Assembly: GCA_964429715.1 (NCBI GenBank)
Contig: CAYSCV010000027.1
Span: 1 to 15,558 of the forward strand
DNA: 15,558 nucleotides
Direction of reading: 5' to 3'
DNA from: JACPNA01 sp964429715
GTDB lineage: Archaea > Nanobdellota > Nanobdellia > Woesearchaeales > GW2011-AR9
Below the pieces are notes generated by a model. The model ran no database searches and had not been told where the DNA came from. It saw nothing but the letters and a program-made list of their open reading frames with translations. The translations under genes were made by a program, and so were the position numbers. Positions 1 to 7,432 of the stretch are shown here, one piece after another; within the stretch, counting starts at the first letter, position 1; each line of letters starts with the position of its first letter.

Positions 1-113
1 CGCCACTGGCTGCGGTATTCTCACTGCGTTCGAAGTCCTCGCCTCTGACTGCGGTTCCGAACTTGCCTATGGCAAGTCTAGTCACTAGCGTTCGTGACTT
101 TCCTGATGGAAAG
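1..113. repeat. GC-richer hairpin/repeat cluster at the left end
   Basis: This stretch is visibly richer in G and C than the neighbouring genes and contains no plausible gene. Three consecutive hairpins are visible: ACTTGCC/GGCAAGT with a 3-base loop (61-77), AGTCAC/GTGACT with an 8-base loop (80-99), and CTTTCC/GGAAAG with a 4-base loop (98-113). The second hairpin encloses TCACTAGCGTTCG (82-94). A one-base-shorter version, TCACTGCGTTCG, lies at 21-32, and an exact copy of the longer one recurs at 15539-15551. This looks like part of an interspersed, hairpin-rich intergenic repeat. Its identity and copy number elsewhere cannot be judged from this window. Confidence 0.6.
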
Positions 114-159
114 AATTACTTTTTGCAAACTCCTCTAGAGTATATTTTGTTTGATAAGG

Positions 160-168
160 TTTAAAAAT
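160..168 (+). promoter_or_regulatory. TATA-like box for the 226-621 gene
   Basis: TTTAAAAAT lies about 62 bases before the ATG at 226. A start site about 25 bases downstream would leave a leader of roughly 35 bases that includes the strong GGAGG ribosome site at 213-217. The call is based on composition and spacing only. Confidence 0.35.
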
Positions 169-225
169 AGGGGGTAGAAATAGATATTAATTGATGGATG
201 TGTCTACAATTTGGAGGAAATAAAT

Positions 226-621
226 ATGGCGGATTATACATTTGAAGGGAAAGGGGTAACGTTAGAGGATGCAATGGATGATTTATATGTTGCGATGGAA
301 GGTGCGGCAAAGAAGCGAGATTATTTTGTATTGCCATCTGTAGGTGACTTAGATACTTTTGTAAGAGGATATACTGTGTCTATACGGGAAGGAAAAAAAC
401 CGTATGTTGCAGGTGAACAAAAAAGGGTGCTGCAGGATGCTTATCAATCTGCGTTAGATATAGTTGCAGAACAGAATTATGCTTCTAGTAAGCTTCGGGT
501 GAAAGTTGTCGGTCAATATGATTTAACTGAAACACAAAAATCAGAACCGGTTCAAAAAGGCAGACCATCCGGTGCTGGTCCGTCTGTGACACGAGTTCAA
601 AGTTTAACAGATCTGATGTAA
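226..621 (+). CDS. Hypothetical protein, 131 aa
   Basis: I do not recognise this protein. The ATG at 226 is chosen because GGAGG (213-217) stands 8 bases upstream; a longer reading from the TTG at 211 would place the ribosome site inside the gene. The product looks soluble, with no signal peptide or membrane segment. The N-terminal half has acidic amphipathic stretches and could form a small alpha/beta domain. The last 25 or so residues are Gly/Ser/Pro/Thr-rich and probably disordered. The gene is followed by a T-rich stretch and then, after 119 bases, by another plus-strand gene, so it is probably monocistronic. The coding call is firm from the ribosome site and codon pattern, but the function is unknown. 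Confidence 0.8.
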   Translation: MADYTFEGKGVTLEDAMDDLYVAMEGAAKKRDYFVLPSVGDLDTFVRGYTVSIREGKKPYVAGEQKRVLQDAYQSALDIVAEQNYASSKLRVKVVGQYDLTETQKSEPVQKGRPSGAGPSVTRVQSLTDLM

Positions 622-627
622 GTTAAT

Positions 628-658
628 TTGTTAATTTATTTTTTATCTTTTGTTTTTT
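628..658 (+). terminator. Oligo-T terminator-like stretch
   Basis: Several T-runs, including TTATTTTTTA and TGTTTTTTGA, begin a few bases after the stop codon at 621. T-rich tracts without a strong hairpin are the usual archaeal termination signal. It would end the transcript of the 131-residue protein. Confidence 0.45.
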
Positions 659-723
659 GAGTGGTATTACTGTTTGAGAGTTTGGTGGTTCTTGGGGTTT
701 TTGAAGAGATAGGATTCGTTTAT

Positions 724-741
724 TTATTATTATTATTATTA
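724..741 (+). repeat. (TTA)6 microsatellite abutting a start codon
   Basis: Six perfect TTA units run into the ATG at 741, with the final A being the first base of the start codon. No ribosome site is visible, so the tract forms the immediate upstream region of the 506-residue protein gene. Confidence 0.8.
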
Positions 742-2261
742 TGGTACATGCATTTCCGGAAAAATCAGTTGAATCTGCGCAGCAGATGGCGGAGCGGTAT
801 TTTGTACTCCATGGAAATAAAGATTCGTTGTTGAAGCGAGCGTATATGATATTTTTTGGTTTTGGTGAACAGTGTCATTATGGTTTTACACATCAATTTT
901 ACACAGGAAATTATGCTCCTTGGGAACATGAAATGCAGGAGCAGAAGATTACGGGATATAATTGCACTACGATTATTCCGCATCTGTATAATTATTTAGA
1001 GGCGTTTGGGGTGAAGCCAGAGATTGTGCAGTTTTTTGATTGGAAAGATAGGGATTTACATGGTGGTACAGATAAATTATTTCAAGATGCGTCTCATTTT
1101 GGGTTAATTCTAGATGTGGGAGAATCTGAGAAGTATTTATGTGATTTGTTTTGGAAGCGATTTGGTGCGATTACTTCGCAAGATGCACATACTATGCGAA
1201 TTCGAAATTATCCTCATAATAAAATTAGTACACGAGAATTTCGTTCGATGGTTGATTATTCTGCGGAAGAATTTGCGGTGATGATGGAGCGATTACATGC
1301 TCCAGCCGATTCTTTAGATGTGTTAGTGGCTGGGCAGAAGTTTACTCATGAGAGATATAATACTATTTCTTGTGAAAGTATGGTGTATTATGATGATGCG
1401 TTACGTGAGGTGAGCGTTAGGGTTTTTATTCCACAAAAAGGAATTCAGAATAAAGTGATGTACGGAGTGCATACTTTTGATAAAGATGGGGTGGTTGATG
1501 ATTCACGTCTGCAGCTGGCATGGGGGAAGGATGATTACTGGAATTTTGTTGAGGCGGAGAGAACAGTTGCGCGGCTGAGGTTTGATGATGTGCATGTGTT
1601 GAATCGTGTGTTAGGGAGTGTTTCGCGATCGCATAAATGTATCAAGTTAGAGCAACGAACCGAATCACTGTTGGAACTTGTTGATGGATTATGGAATAAA
1701 TTGAGTGTTGAGGAACAAGAAGCAGTGCGTTTGCCTCGAGCGGTGCGGACGTTGTATGAATATAGTGTGCAAGAGAAGGATTATGTTTTTTCAGCAAAAG
1801 AATGGGACGAGGATTTACGGAAGAATTTGATAAAGATGTATGCGTTAGAAGATAAAATGATTCCTTTGAAACGAACTGTTTTTATGCATTATGGTAAGTT
1901 TGAGCAAATAGATAATAATGAAGCGAGACGATTGTTGCGTCAGAAAAGAAAATTACGAAAAAAGATGAATGATGCAGAGGATGATTTTAATGAGTTTCAA
2001 AATCTGCGAATTAATCATAAGAAGATGTATCAGCGAAATATGGATAAAGTAGTATTTGCGAAGCAATTTGAGGGAAGAACGGTGGAAGGGGTTGAATTGG
2101 AAGTTTCTGTTGTTAATGGAGATTTACGTGTTGGTTATTTAGCGATGATTATGGATTTTTTAGCGTATATCAAAGATGCGAAGAAGGAATTAACATTAAA
2201 TGTGTTTATGGATTCGATTGGGGAGAAGGTGAAGGCAAGGGAAGAGAAAAGGAGAGGATAA
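741..2261 (+). CDS. Hypothetical protein with possible transglutaminase-like core, 506 aa
   Basis: No family is recognised with certainty. Residues 70-140 read like a papain/transglutaminase-fold core: a Cys at the start of a helix (C75 in GYNCTTI), followed by a helix and a strand (FGVKPEIVQF), then a His in a hydrophobic strand (H119 in SHFGLIL) and an Asp in the next strand (D135 in YLCDLFW). This Cys-His-Asp order and spacing matches transglutaminase-like enzymes and peptidases, but it is an inference from pattern. Residues 300-420 are mostly helical and strongly charged, with a Lys/Arg-rich run near 395-410. There is no signal peptide or membrane helix, so the protein is probably cytoplasmic. 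The start lacks a ribosome site and abuts a TTA repeat; an in-frame Met at residue 16 is the alternative start. kae1 follows after 31 bases, suggesting co-transcription. Confidence 0.75.
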   Translation: MVHAFPEKSVESAQQMAERYFVLHGNKDSLLKRAYMIFFGFGEQCHYGFTHQFYTGNYAPWEHEMQEQKITGYNCTTIIPHLYNYLEAFGVKPEIVQFFDWKDRDLHGGTDKLFQDASHFGLILDVGESEKYLCDLFWKRFGAITSQDAHTMRIRNYPHNKISTREFRSMVDYSAEEFAVMMERLHAPADSLDVLVAGQKFTHERYNTISCESMVYYDDALREVSVRVFIPQKGIQNKVMYGVHTFDKDGVVDDSRLQLAWGKDDYWNFVEAERTVARLRFDDVHVLNRVLGSVSRSHKCIKLEQRTESLLELVDGLWNKLSVEEQEAVRLPRAVRTLYEYSVQEKDYVFSAKEWDEDLRKNLIKMYALEDKMIPLKRTVFMHYGKFEQIDNNEARRLLRQKRKLRKKMNDAEDDFNEFQNLRINHKKMYQRNMDKVVFAKQFEGRTVEGVELEVSVVNGDLRVGYLAMIMDFLAYIKDAKKELTLNVFMDSIGEKVKAREEKRRG

Positions 2262-2292
2262 TTTTTTAAAAGAGGAGTGAATTTTTGTTCTT

Positions 2293-3264
2293 ATGGAAAT
2301 ATTTATTGGTGTGGAATCGACAGCGCATACGTTTGGGGTGGGTGTGATGGATTCTTCCGGACGAGTGTTAGCGAATGTGAAGGATAGTTATAGCTCTGCA
2401 GGTGGTGGTATGATTCCGGACAAGGTAGCATTGCATCATAAGGAGGTTGCGCAGAGGATTTTGGATGAGGCGTTTTTTATTGCGGGAATTACATGGAAAG
2501 ATGTGTCGTTTATTGCGTATTCGGCGGGTCCGGGGCTTGATCCGGCGTTGTGGGCTGGATATAATATTGTGAAAGCGTGGGGTGTGAAAGAGGGGAAGAA
2601 ATTAGTTGGGGTGAATCATTGTTGTGCGCATTTGAGTATTGGGAGAGTGTGGAACAAACTTAATGATCCTTGTTATTTGTATGTGTCTGGTGTGAATACG
2701 CAGATTATTGTGCAGATGCCAGGTGTTAATGATAGGGAAGGGAAGTATTTGATTATGGGGGAGACGTTAGATATTGGGCTTGGCAATATGTTAGATAAGT
2801 TAGGGCGGGTGTTGGGGTTAGGGTTTCCAGCGGGGGCGGTGATGGAGCAGTTGGCGTTGCAGGGGAAATATGTGGAGTTGCCGTATTCGGTGAAAGGGAT
2901 GGATGTGTCGTTTTCAGGCATATTGACGAAAGTTGAACAGATGTATAAGCAGGGGAAGATTTCAAAAGAAGATGCGTGTTTTTCAGTGCAAGAGACGTGT
3001 TTTGCGATGTGTACAGAAGTTGTTGAGCGGGCGATGGCGCATATGGGGAAGCGGGAGCTTTTATTGGTTGGGGGTGTTGGGGCAAATAAGCGGTTTTGTT
3101 CGATGCTGCGGATGATGTGTGAAGAGAGGGGGGCTTTGTTTTTTAATGTGCCGATTGATCTTGCGGGTGATCAGGGGGCGATGATTGGCTGGGAAGGGTT
3201 TTTGCGACGAGAAACGTACGGGGATGTTGAGGTGAAGCCGCATTGGAGAACGGATGAGGTGTAG
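2293..3264 (+). CDS. kae1: KEOPS complex subunit Kae1, tRNA t6A37 threonylcarbamoyltransferase
   Basis: Kae1 transfers the threonylcarbamoyl group from threonylcarbamoyl-AMP to A37 of ANN-decoding tRNAs within the cytoplasmic KEOPS complex. The 323 residues have the ASKHA fold of the TsaD/Kae1/Qri7 family. Visible landmarks are the N-terminal GVESTAHTFG phosphate loop, H48-H49 in the ALHHKEVA segment, metal-ligand histidines H109 and H113, Y130 in the YVSGVNTQ motif, DVSFSGILT, LLLVGGVGANKRF, and D293 in GDQGAMIG. The C-terminus WRTDEV is typical of archaeal and eukaryotic Kae1. It is not fused to the Bud32 kinase, unlike in some Methanococcales, and no other KEOPS subunit lies in this window. 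GAGGAG at 2272-2277 is a somewhat distant ribosome site. The gene follows the 506-residue protein and ends at a hairpin terminator. Confidence 0.97.
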   Translation: MEIFIGVESTAHTFGVGVMDSSGRVLANVKDSYSSAGGGMIPDKVALHHKEVAQRILDEAFFIAGITWKDVSFIAYSAGPGLDPALWAGYNIVKAWGVKEGKKLVGVNHCCAHLSIGRVWNKLNDPCYLYVSGVNTQIIVQMPGVNDREGKYLIMGETLDIGLGNMLDKLGRVLGLGFPAGAVMEQLALQGKYVELPYSVKGMDVSFSGILTKVEQMYKQGKISKEDACFSVQETCFAMCTEVVERAMAHMGKRELLLVGGVGANKRFCSMLRMMCEERGALFFNVPIDLAGDQGAMIGWEGFLRRETYGDVEVKPHWRTDEV

Positions 3265-3267
3265 GAT

Positions 3268-3308
3268 GAGAAATTTATTTTCTCTCTTATTTTTTCTTAT
3301 CACTTTTT
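3268..3308 (+). terminator. Hairpin plus T-run after kae1
   Basis: GAGAAA (3268-3273) pairs with TTTCTC (3279-3284) across a 5-base loop and is followed by T-rich sequence with runs of six and eight T. It begins 4 bases after the kae1 stop codon, at the junction with a convergent gene. It resembles a classical intrinsic terminator, though the stem is weak. Confidence 0.5.
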
Positions 3309-3947
3309 TTTGAAAATATACAAGTCAGCAACGCGTCGGCTGGGCATTTCTTGATTCATGGTTTTACAGAATGCTTGCAGTTGTTGTGTGAATGAATCGT
3401 TTTTTGATGCGAGGATAAAGCTTTGATTTGCAAAGTTGGCGATTACATTTTTGAGAAAGTCATAATGATCTGGTCGGTAATGTTGTAATTCTTGTTCGTC
3501 TTTGACTGGGTGAAATAGGTTAGTGAGATCTGTGTTTATACTTGGTGATTTGTGATAATTTAATGTGCCCCATAATTTAAATTGTTTTGGGAGATGATTT
3601 AGGCTGGTTGCGGTATTATGCCAATTGTTTGCGATGATGTAGCCGTCTCTTTGCAGATATGGTGTGGCCCATGCTGAAGGAATAGAGGGGTTGAGGAGGA
3701 TAAGAAGATCGTGTTGTTGTTTTGGTTGGTAATCTCTTATGTCTTTTAGATGTGCGTTATATCCGGCTTGTTGTAGTGTGTTGATAGATTCTTTGTCGAG
3801 GTCTACATAGGTTACGTTGTCAAATGCATTTGAAGGTGTAGCGTCGGTGGCACAGCAGGGATAGAGGACGCAAAGAGGATTGTGGGCTTGTGTGCGAAAT
3901 AATTTATAGGCTTGTTCTAGTTCTGGGTAGATGGCGAGTGGTTGCAT
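3300..3947 (-). CDS. Hypothetical protein, possible degenerate SAM-methyltransferase fold, 215 aa
   Basis: The protein starts with a short helical segment and then shows a Rossmann-like pattern: a strand with a Cys/Thr-containing loop (VLYPCCATDATP, residues 27-38) where a methyltransferase would have its glycine-rich SAM loop, then YVDLD (47-51) in the place of the acidic ribose-binding motif, then HDLLILLNPS and YLQRDGYIIANNWHN in the place of strands 4 and 5. The glycine-rich loop is poor in Gly, so SAM binding is uncertain. The fold call is an inference. It is the last gene of a minus-strand set, 21 bases after its upstream neighbour, with no clear ribosome site. No signal peptide or membrane helix is seen. 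Confidence 0.72.
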   Translation of the reverse strand: MQPLAIYPELEQAYKLFRTQAHNPLCVLYPCCATDATPSNAFDNVTYVDLDKESINTLQQAGYNAHLKDIRDYQPKQQHDLLILLNPSIPSAWATPYLQRDGYIIANNWHNTATSLNHLPKQFKLWGTLNYHKSPSINTDLTNLFHPVKDEQELQHYRPDHYDFLKNVIANFANQSFILASKNDSFTQQLQAFCKTMNQEMPSRRVADLYIFKKK

Positions 3948-3968
3948 TTTATGTTTTTTGATTGTTAT

Positions 3969-4484
3969 TTACTTTTCTTTGTATTCTAATTCTGCTAATT
4001 TTGGATCGTATTGTTGTAGGTAGTTGTGGGGGTCGAGCAGTTTGTGGGCATGATGGGCTTGCCAGGTAATGTAGTGTCTATATATTGTTTGTGCGGCTAA
4101 TTGGTCAAGAGATTCTGCTACAATGTCTCTTATTTTATGTTGTGCGGCTTGTTTGAGATGAATGTTTGTGGCGCCGCGAATGAAGAGGGCGTGCTGCTGC
4201 CAGTGCTGTTGTTGTAATTGTTGTGCTTTTGGAAATTGATCGCTGATTTCTGAAGGAAAAATGTACATGATACAGCGATGAGCCTGATGATCTACGTTGA
4301 AGGGGTTATCGATATATTCTTCTAATTTTTGTTGTAGTTTTGGGGTATTGATGTTTCTTGTTCTGATGTAGAGGAGAAATAGGTCGGTTCGGGGAAAAGG
4401 GGAGATTGAATAGGTTGGGTGTTGTAGTTGTGCGGGAATGGGGCTGAGGTGGGATTCTTGAAAGAGGGTTTTGTAGTCGGTCAT
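3969..4484 (-). CDS. Hypothetical protein, 171 aa, Gln/His-rich
   Basis: No family is recognised. The product is rich in Gln and His, especially in residues 85-130, and is predicted to be largely helical and soluble. A short strand pair near TDLFLLYIRTR and HRCIMYIFP suggests a small alpha/beta N-terminal region. It lies between two other unknown genes on the same strand, with gaps of 18 bases upstream and 21 bases downstream, so the three are probably one transcript. No ribosome site precedes the ATG. Coding is supported by the uninterrupted frame, tight spacing and lack of a credible gene on the other strand. The function is unknown. Confidence 0.7.
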   Translation of the reverse strand: MTDYKTLFQESHLSPIPAQLQHPTYSISPFPRTDLFLLYIRTRNINTPKLQQKLEEYIDNPFNVDHQAHRCIMYIFPSEISDQFPKAQQLQQQHWQQHALFIRGATNIHLKQAAQHKIRDIVAESLDQLAAQTIYRHYITWQAHHAHKLLDPHNYLQQYDPKLAELEYKEK

Positions 4485-4502
4485 TGGTTGTAATGTACTT
4501 TG

Positions 4503-5189
4503 TTATTTTTTGCTATAAATCATCATTTGAAATTTTCCGGGAATAACAAAATTTCGGTTGCTTTCTTGCTTGTATGCGGCTCTTGCGATTTCTTTTTGTG
4601 TTTGAATTGTTTTCTGATTAATTTTGACGTATTTTGTAATATGAAATTCTATCGGGTTATTTGTTGTTATTATTTTGCTATTGATTCCAAACTTATATCC
4701 TTCTGTTTTTCTTTGAGAAATAATTATTTTTTGGAGGATACAATATTGTTCTATCTTTGACCACGAGCTTTCTTTGAGTGCAATTTGGCGAATATGTTGG
4801 CCACGAATGATAGTGCCATCAGGCAGTTTATATTCTTTTATTGTTGAGATTATTTCTTCTTGATAGGATGGTTTGCCTATTTCTTTTGTTAGTTCTAATC
4901 CAAGATCAGCATCAACGAGCAGTTCTAATCTACTTTTGGGGATTAGTAATTTTCCTTTTCTTTCCCAGATGGGATTATTTATGTGGTAAATTTGAATTTG
5001 ATGGCCGATGAGGCGATCGTGTTTTTGTCCTGCGGGGAATTTTTTATATAATGCTAATGCTCTTGCGGCTAATTTAGGTGAAAAAAGATTATCATTATAG
5101 GGCTGGTCTACACATTTGTGGTATAGTGCGCTATTATTAGCCCAGATTTCGCCGGGGTTGAACATACCTGTATAACGAAAAGAGGTCAT
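4503..5189 (-). CDS. Hypothetical protein, 228 aa, first gene of a three-gene operon
   Basis: I do not recognise this protein. It is mixed alpha/beta and soluble, with a basic C-terminal third (many Lys, Gln and Ile) and a central charged segment around LELLVDADLGLEL. A TTTATAAA box centred about 28 bases upstream of the ATG indicates a leaderless transcript, which supports this start. The gene leads a tight minus-strand set with 4484-3969 and 3947-3300 and is divergent from gyrB. Nothing in the sequence indicates a substrate or partner. The coding call is fairly firm from promoter placement and operon spacing. Confidence 0.75.
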   Translation of the reverse strand: MTSFRYTGMFNPGEIWANNSALYHKCVDQPYNDNLFSPKLAARALALYKKFPAGQKHDRLIGHQIQIYHINNPIWERKGKLLIPKSRLELLVDADLGLELTKEIGKPSYQEEIISTIKEYKLPDGTIIRGQHIRQIALKESSWSKIEQYCILQKIIISQRKTEGYKFGINSKIITTNNPIEFHITKYVKINQKTIQTQKEIARAAYKQESNRNFVIPGKFQMMIYSKK

Positions 5190-5213
5190 AGAGGGTTTCT
5201 TTTTGATTTATAG

Positions 5214-5221
5214 TTTATAAA
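5214..5221 (-). promoter_or_regulatory. TATA box, leaderless promoter of the three-gene operon
   Basis: TTTATAAA is centred about 28 bases upstream of the ATG at 5189 on the minus strand. That is where an archaeal TATA box lies when transcription starts at the start codon itself. A second identical octamer lies at 5275-5282, farther into the divergent intergenic region; the octamer is self-complementary and could serve either strand. Confidence 0.6.
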
Positions 5222-5322
5222 TGTTTTGTTTCTGTTGTTATTTTAGAGTGGTTATACTTTATTTTACCGATATGTTTATAAAGCCTAAATGTCTCTAAAT
5301 CTTAGGTCTTTATCGACGATAA

Positions 5323-5332
5323 AATTTATTTA
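5323..5332 (+). promoter_or_regulatory. Probable TATA box of gyrB
   Basis: AATTTATTTA is centred about 31 bases before the gyrB ATG at 5358, and there is no ribosome site before that ATG. Together these suggest a leaderless gyrB transcript. TTTATAAA at 5275-5282 is an alternative and would give a leader of about 50 bases. Confidence 0.4.
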
Positions 5333-5357
5333 ACAAAGATTAGTTTTTATACCAAAA

Positions 5358-7358
5358 ATGACACCAGAACAGCCAGGGGAATCAGTACCGGAAAATGTAC
5401 AAAATGGACAGAATGAACCGGCGAAAGGCTCGGTTGAAGCGGTGGTGGCTAAAGTTAGTGAGCAGCCAAAGGAGTATGGGGCGGCGCAGATTACGGTACT
5501 TGAAGGTCTAGAAGCGGTTCGACGCAGACCGGGAATGTATATTGGAGATACGAGTTTGCGGGGTTTACATCATCTTGTCTATGAGATTGTGGATAATTCG
5601 GTGGATGAGGCGTTAGCCGGATATTGTTCTCGTATTATTGTTATTATTCACAAGGATAATTCTATTACTGTTATTGATAATGGGCGGGGAATTCCTACAG
5701 ATATGCATCAGCAGTTGAAGATGCCGGCGGTGCAAGTGGCGTTAACAAAGTTACATGCAGGTGGGAAGTTTGATAAGGATACATATAAAGTGTCGGGGGG
5801 GCTGCATGGAGTTGGGTTGAGTGTAGTGAATGCGCTTTCGATTGAGTTGGAAGTGAAGGTGATGCGCAATGGGAAGATTTATGTGCAGCATTATTCTTGC
5901 GGAAATCCGTTAGATCAATTAACGGTTATGGGTGATGCAAGTGGAACGGGAACAACAGTTAGATTTAAGCCGGATAATACTATCTTTTTGGAGACGGTGT
6001 ATCATTATGATGTTCTTGCTAAGAGGCTGCGGGAGTTGGCATTTTTGAATAAAGGTATTTACATTGAATTAGTTGATGAGCGAGAGGAGAATAAGAAAGA
6101 AGTTTTTCAGTATAATGGCGGGATTAAAGAGTTTGTGCAATTTGTTGATAAAAATAAAGTGCCGTTGCATGAAGTGATTTATTTTGAGAAGACGAAAGAT
6201 GATGTGGTTGTGGAAGTTGCACTGCGGTATAATTCTAGCTATCAAGAGGCAGTATTTTCGTATGTGAATAATATTGATACGATTGAGGGAGGGACGCATC
6301 TTTCGGGGTTTAAGACGGCGCTGACGCGGGTATTGAATACGGGTTTGAAAGATTTGATCAAAGGAAAAGAGGAGATCAAGCTTACTGGAGATGATGTGAA
6401 AGAGGGACTTGTGGCGGTTATATCTGTTAAAGTGCAGGAGCCGTTATTTGAGGGGCAGACGAAGACGAAATTGGGAAATAGTGATGTGTTTGGGATTGTG
6501 AGTTCGATTGTCCATGATGAGTTATCAACGTATTTTCAAGAGCATCCGCAGGCGATTAAGATTATTGTGGGGAAGTGTATTGATGCGGCAAGAGCTCGAG
6601 AGGCTGCGCGCAAGGCACGGGAGTTGACGCGGCGAAAGAGTGCATTGGAAGGGGCGGGATTACCAGGGAAGCTTGCGGATTGCAGCAATCGTGATCCAAA
6701 ATTATGTGAGATTTATTTGGTTGAAGGGGATAGTGCAGGGGGATCGGCAAAGCAAGGTCGTAGTCGAGAATTTCAAGCGATATTACCTTTACGGGGAAAA
6801 ATTTTGAATGTGGAGAAAGCGCGGCTGCATAAGATTATGGAGAATAAAGAAATTATTTCGATGATTATGGCGCTTGGTACAGGAGTTGGTGAGGAGTTTG
6901 ATGTTGCTAAATTGCGGTATGATAAAGTTGTTATTATGACGGATGCGGATGTGGATGGCTCACATATTATGACGTTATTGCTTACTTTCTTTTATCGGTA
7001 TATGAAGCCGTTAGTTGAGCAAGGGCATGTGTATGTGGCGATGCCGCCGTTATATCGAATTCAGAAAGGGAAGCATAGTGAATATGTGTATACAGATGCG
7101 GAGAAGGAGAAAGTTGTGGCTTCTCTTGGTGGCATGGAAGGAATAGGTATACAACGCTATAAAGGTCTTGGGGAGATGAATGCACGGCAGTTATGGGAGA
7201 CGACGATGGATCCTACTTCGCGATCGTTTAAGAGAGTGGCGGTGGAGGATGCGGTTTCAGCTGATCAGATGTTTACAGTGTTAATGGGTGATGAAGTGGA
7301 ACCACGACGGGATTTTATTGAGAAGCATGCGCATGAAGTGGTTAATTTGGATGTGTAG
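5358..7358 (+). CDS. gyrB: DNA gyrase subunit B
   Basis: GyrB is the ATPase subunit of the type IIA topoisomerase that introduces negative supercoils. The first 40 or so residues are a low-complexity Pro/Glu/Gln-rich extension not typical of GyrB. The GHKL ATPase follows: catalytic E76 and N80 in EIVDNSVDEA, D107 in the DNGRGIP motif, GGKF and SGGLHGVG, then the transducer with the QTKTKLG lysine motif. The TOPRIM domain has E456 in EGDSAGGSA and D529, D531 and D533 in DADVDGSH. At 666 residues it is the short form without the large insertion of enterobacterial GyrB. No gyrA follows, although the two are often adjacent; a convergent gene begins instead. The start is supported by an upstream TATA-like sequence. 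Related ParE/TopoVI-B assignments are much less likely given the close match to GyrB. Confidence 0.97.
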   Translation: MTPEQPGESVPENVQNGQNEPAKGSVEAVVAKVSEQPKEYGAAQITVLEGLEAVRRRPGMYIGDTSLRGLHHLVYEIVDNSVDEALAGYCSRIIVIIHKDNSITVIDNGRGIPTDMHQQLKMPAVQVALTKLHAGGKFDKDTYKVSGGLHGVGLSVVNALSIELEVKVMRNGKIYVQHYSCGNPLDQLTVMGDASGTGTTVRFKPDNTIFLETVYHYDVLAKRLRELAFLNKGIYIELVDEREENKKEVFQYNGGIKEFVQFVDKNKVPLHEVIYFEKTKDDVVVEVALRYNSSYQEAVFSYVNNIDTIEGGTHLSGFKTALTRVLNTGLKDLIKGKEEIKLTGDDVKEGLVAVISVKVQEPLFEGQTKTKLGNSDVFGIVSSIVHDELSTYFQEHPQAIKIIVGKCIDAARAREAARKARELTRRKSALEGAGLPGKLADCSNRDPKLCEIYLVEGDSAGGSAKQGRSREFQAILPLRGKILNVEKARLHKIMENKEIISMIMALGTGVGEEFDVAKLRYDKVVIMTDADVDGSHIMTLLLTFFYRYMKPLVEQGHVYVAMPPLYRIQKGKHSEYVYTDAEKEKVVASLGGMEGIGIQRYKGLGEMNARQLWETTMDPTSRSFKRVAVEDAVSADQMFTVLMGDEVEPRRDFIEKHAHEVVNLDV

Positions 7359-7384
7359 AGGCATGCAAAAGAAGGTTAAATATA

Positions 7385-7417
7385 CTGAAATTCTTTAGAA
7401 TTCGAACAGAATTTCAG
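7385..7417. terminator. Perfect 10-bp inverted repeat between convergent genes
   Basis: CTGAAATTCT (7385-7394) and AGAATTTCAG (7408-7417) form a 10-bp stem around a 13-base loop. The arms and loop also allow an alternative hairpin, AATTCT/AGAATT. It lies 27 bases after the gyrB stop and 16 bases beyond the end of the convergent gene, so it could cap the 3' end of either transcript. No long T-run follows in either direction. Confidence 0.5.
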
Positions 7418-7432
7418 ATCTAGTCACTATAT

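Noticed and set aside
1..120. tRNA or CRISPR array at the left end
   Set aside because: The hairpins do not fold into a cloverleaf and lack the T-loop and D-loop consensus; the repeats are neither identical nor evenly spaced, so it is not a CRISPR array.
2753..3085. Minus-strand Pro/Thr/Ser-rich frame inside kae1
   Set aside because: It is antisense to conserved Kae1 motifs and has biased, low-complexity composition typical of shadow frames.
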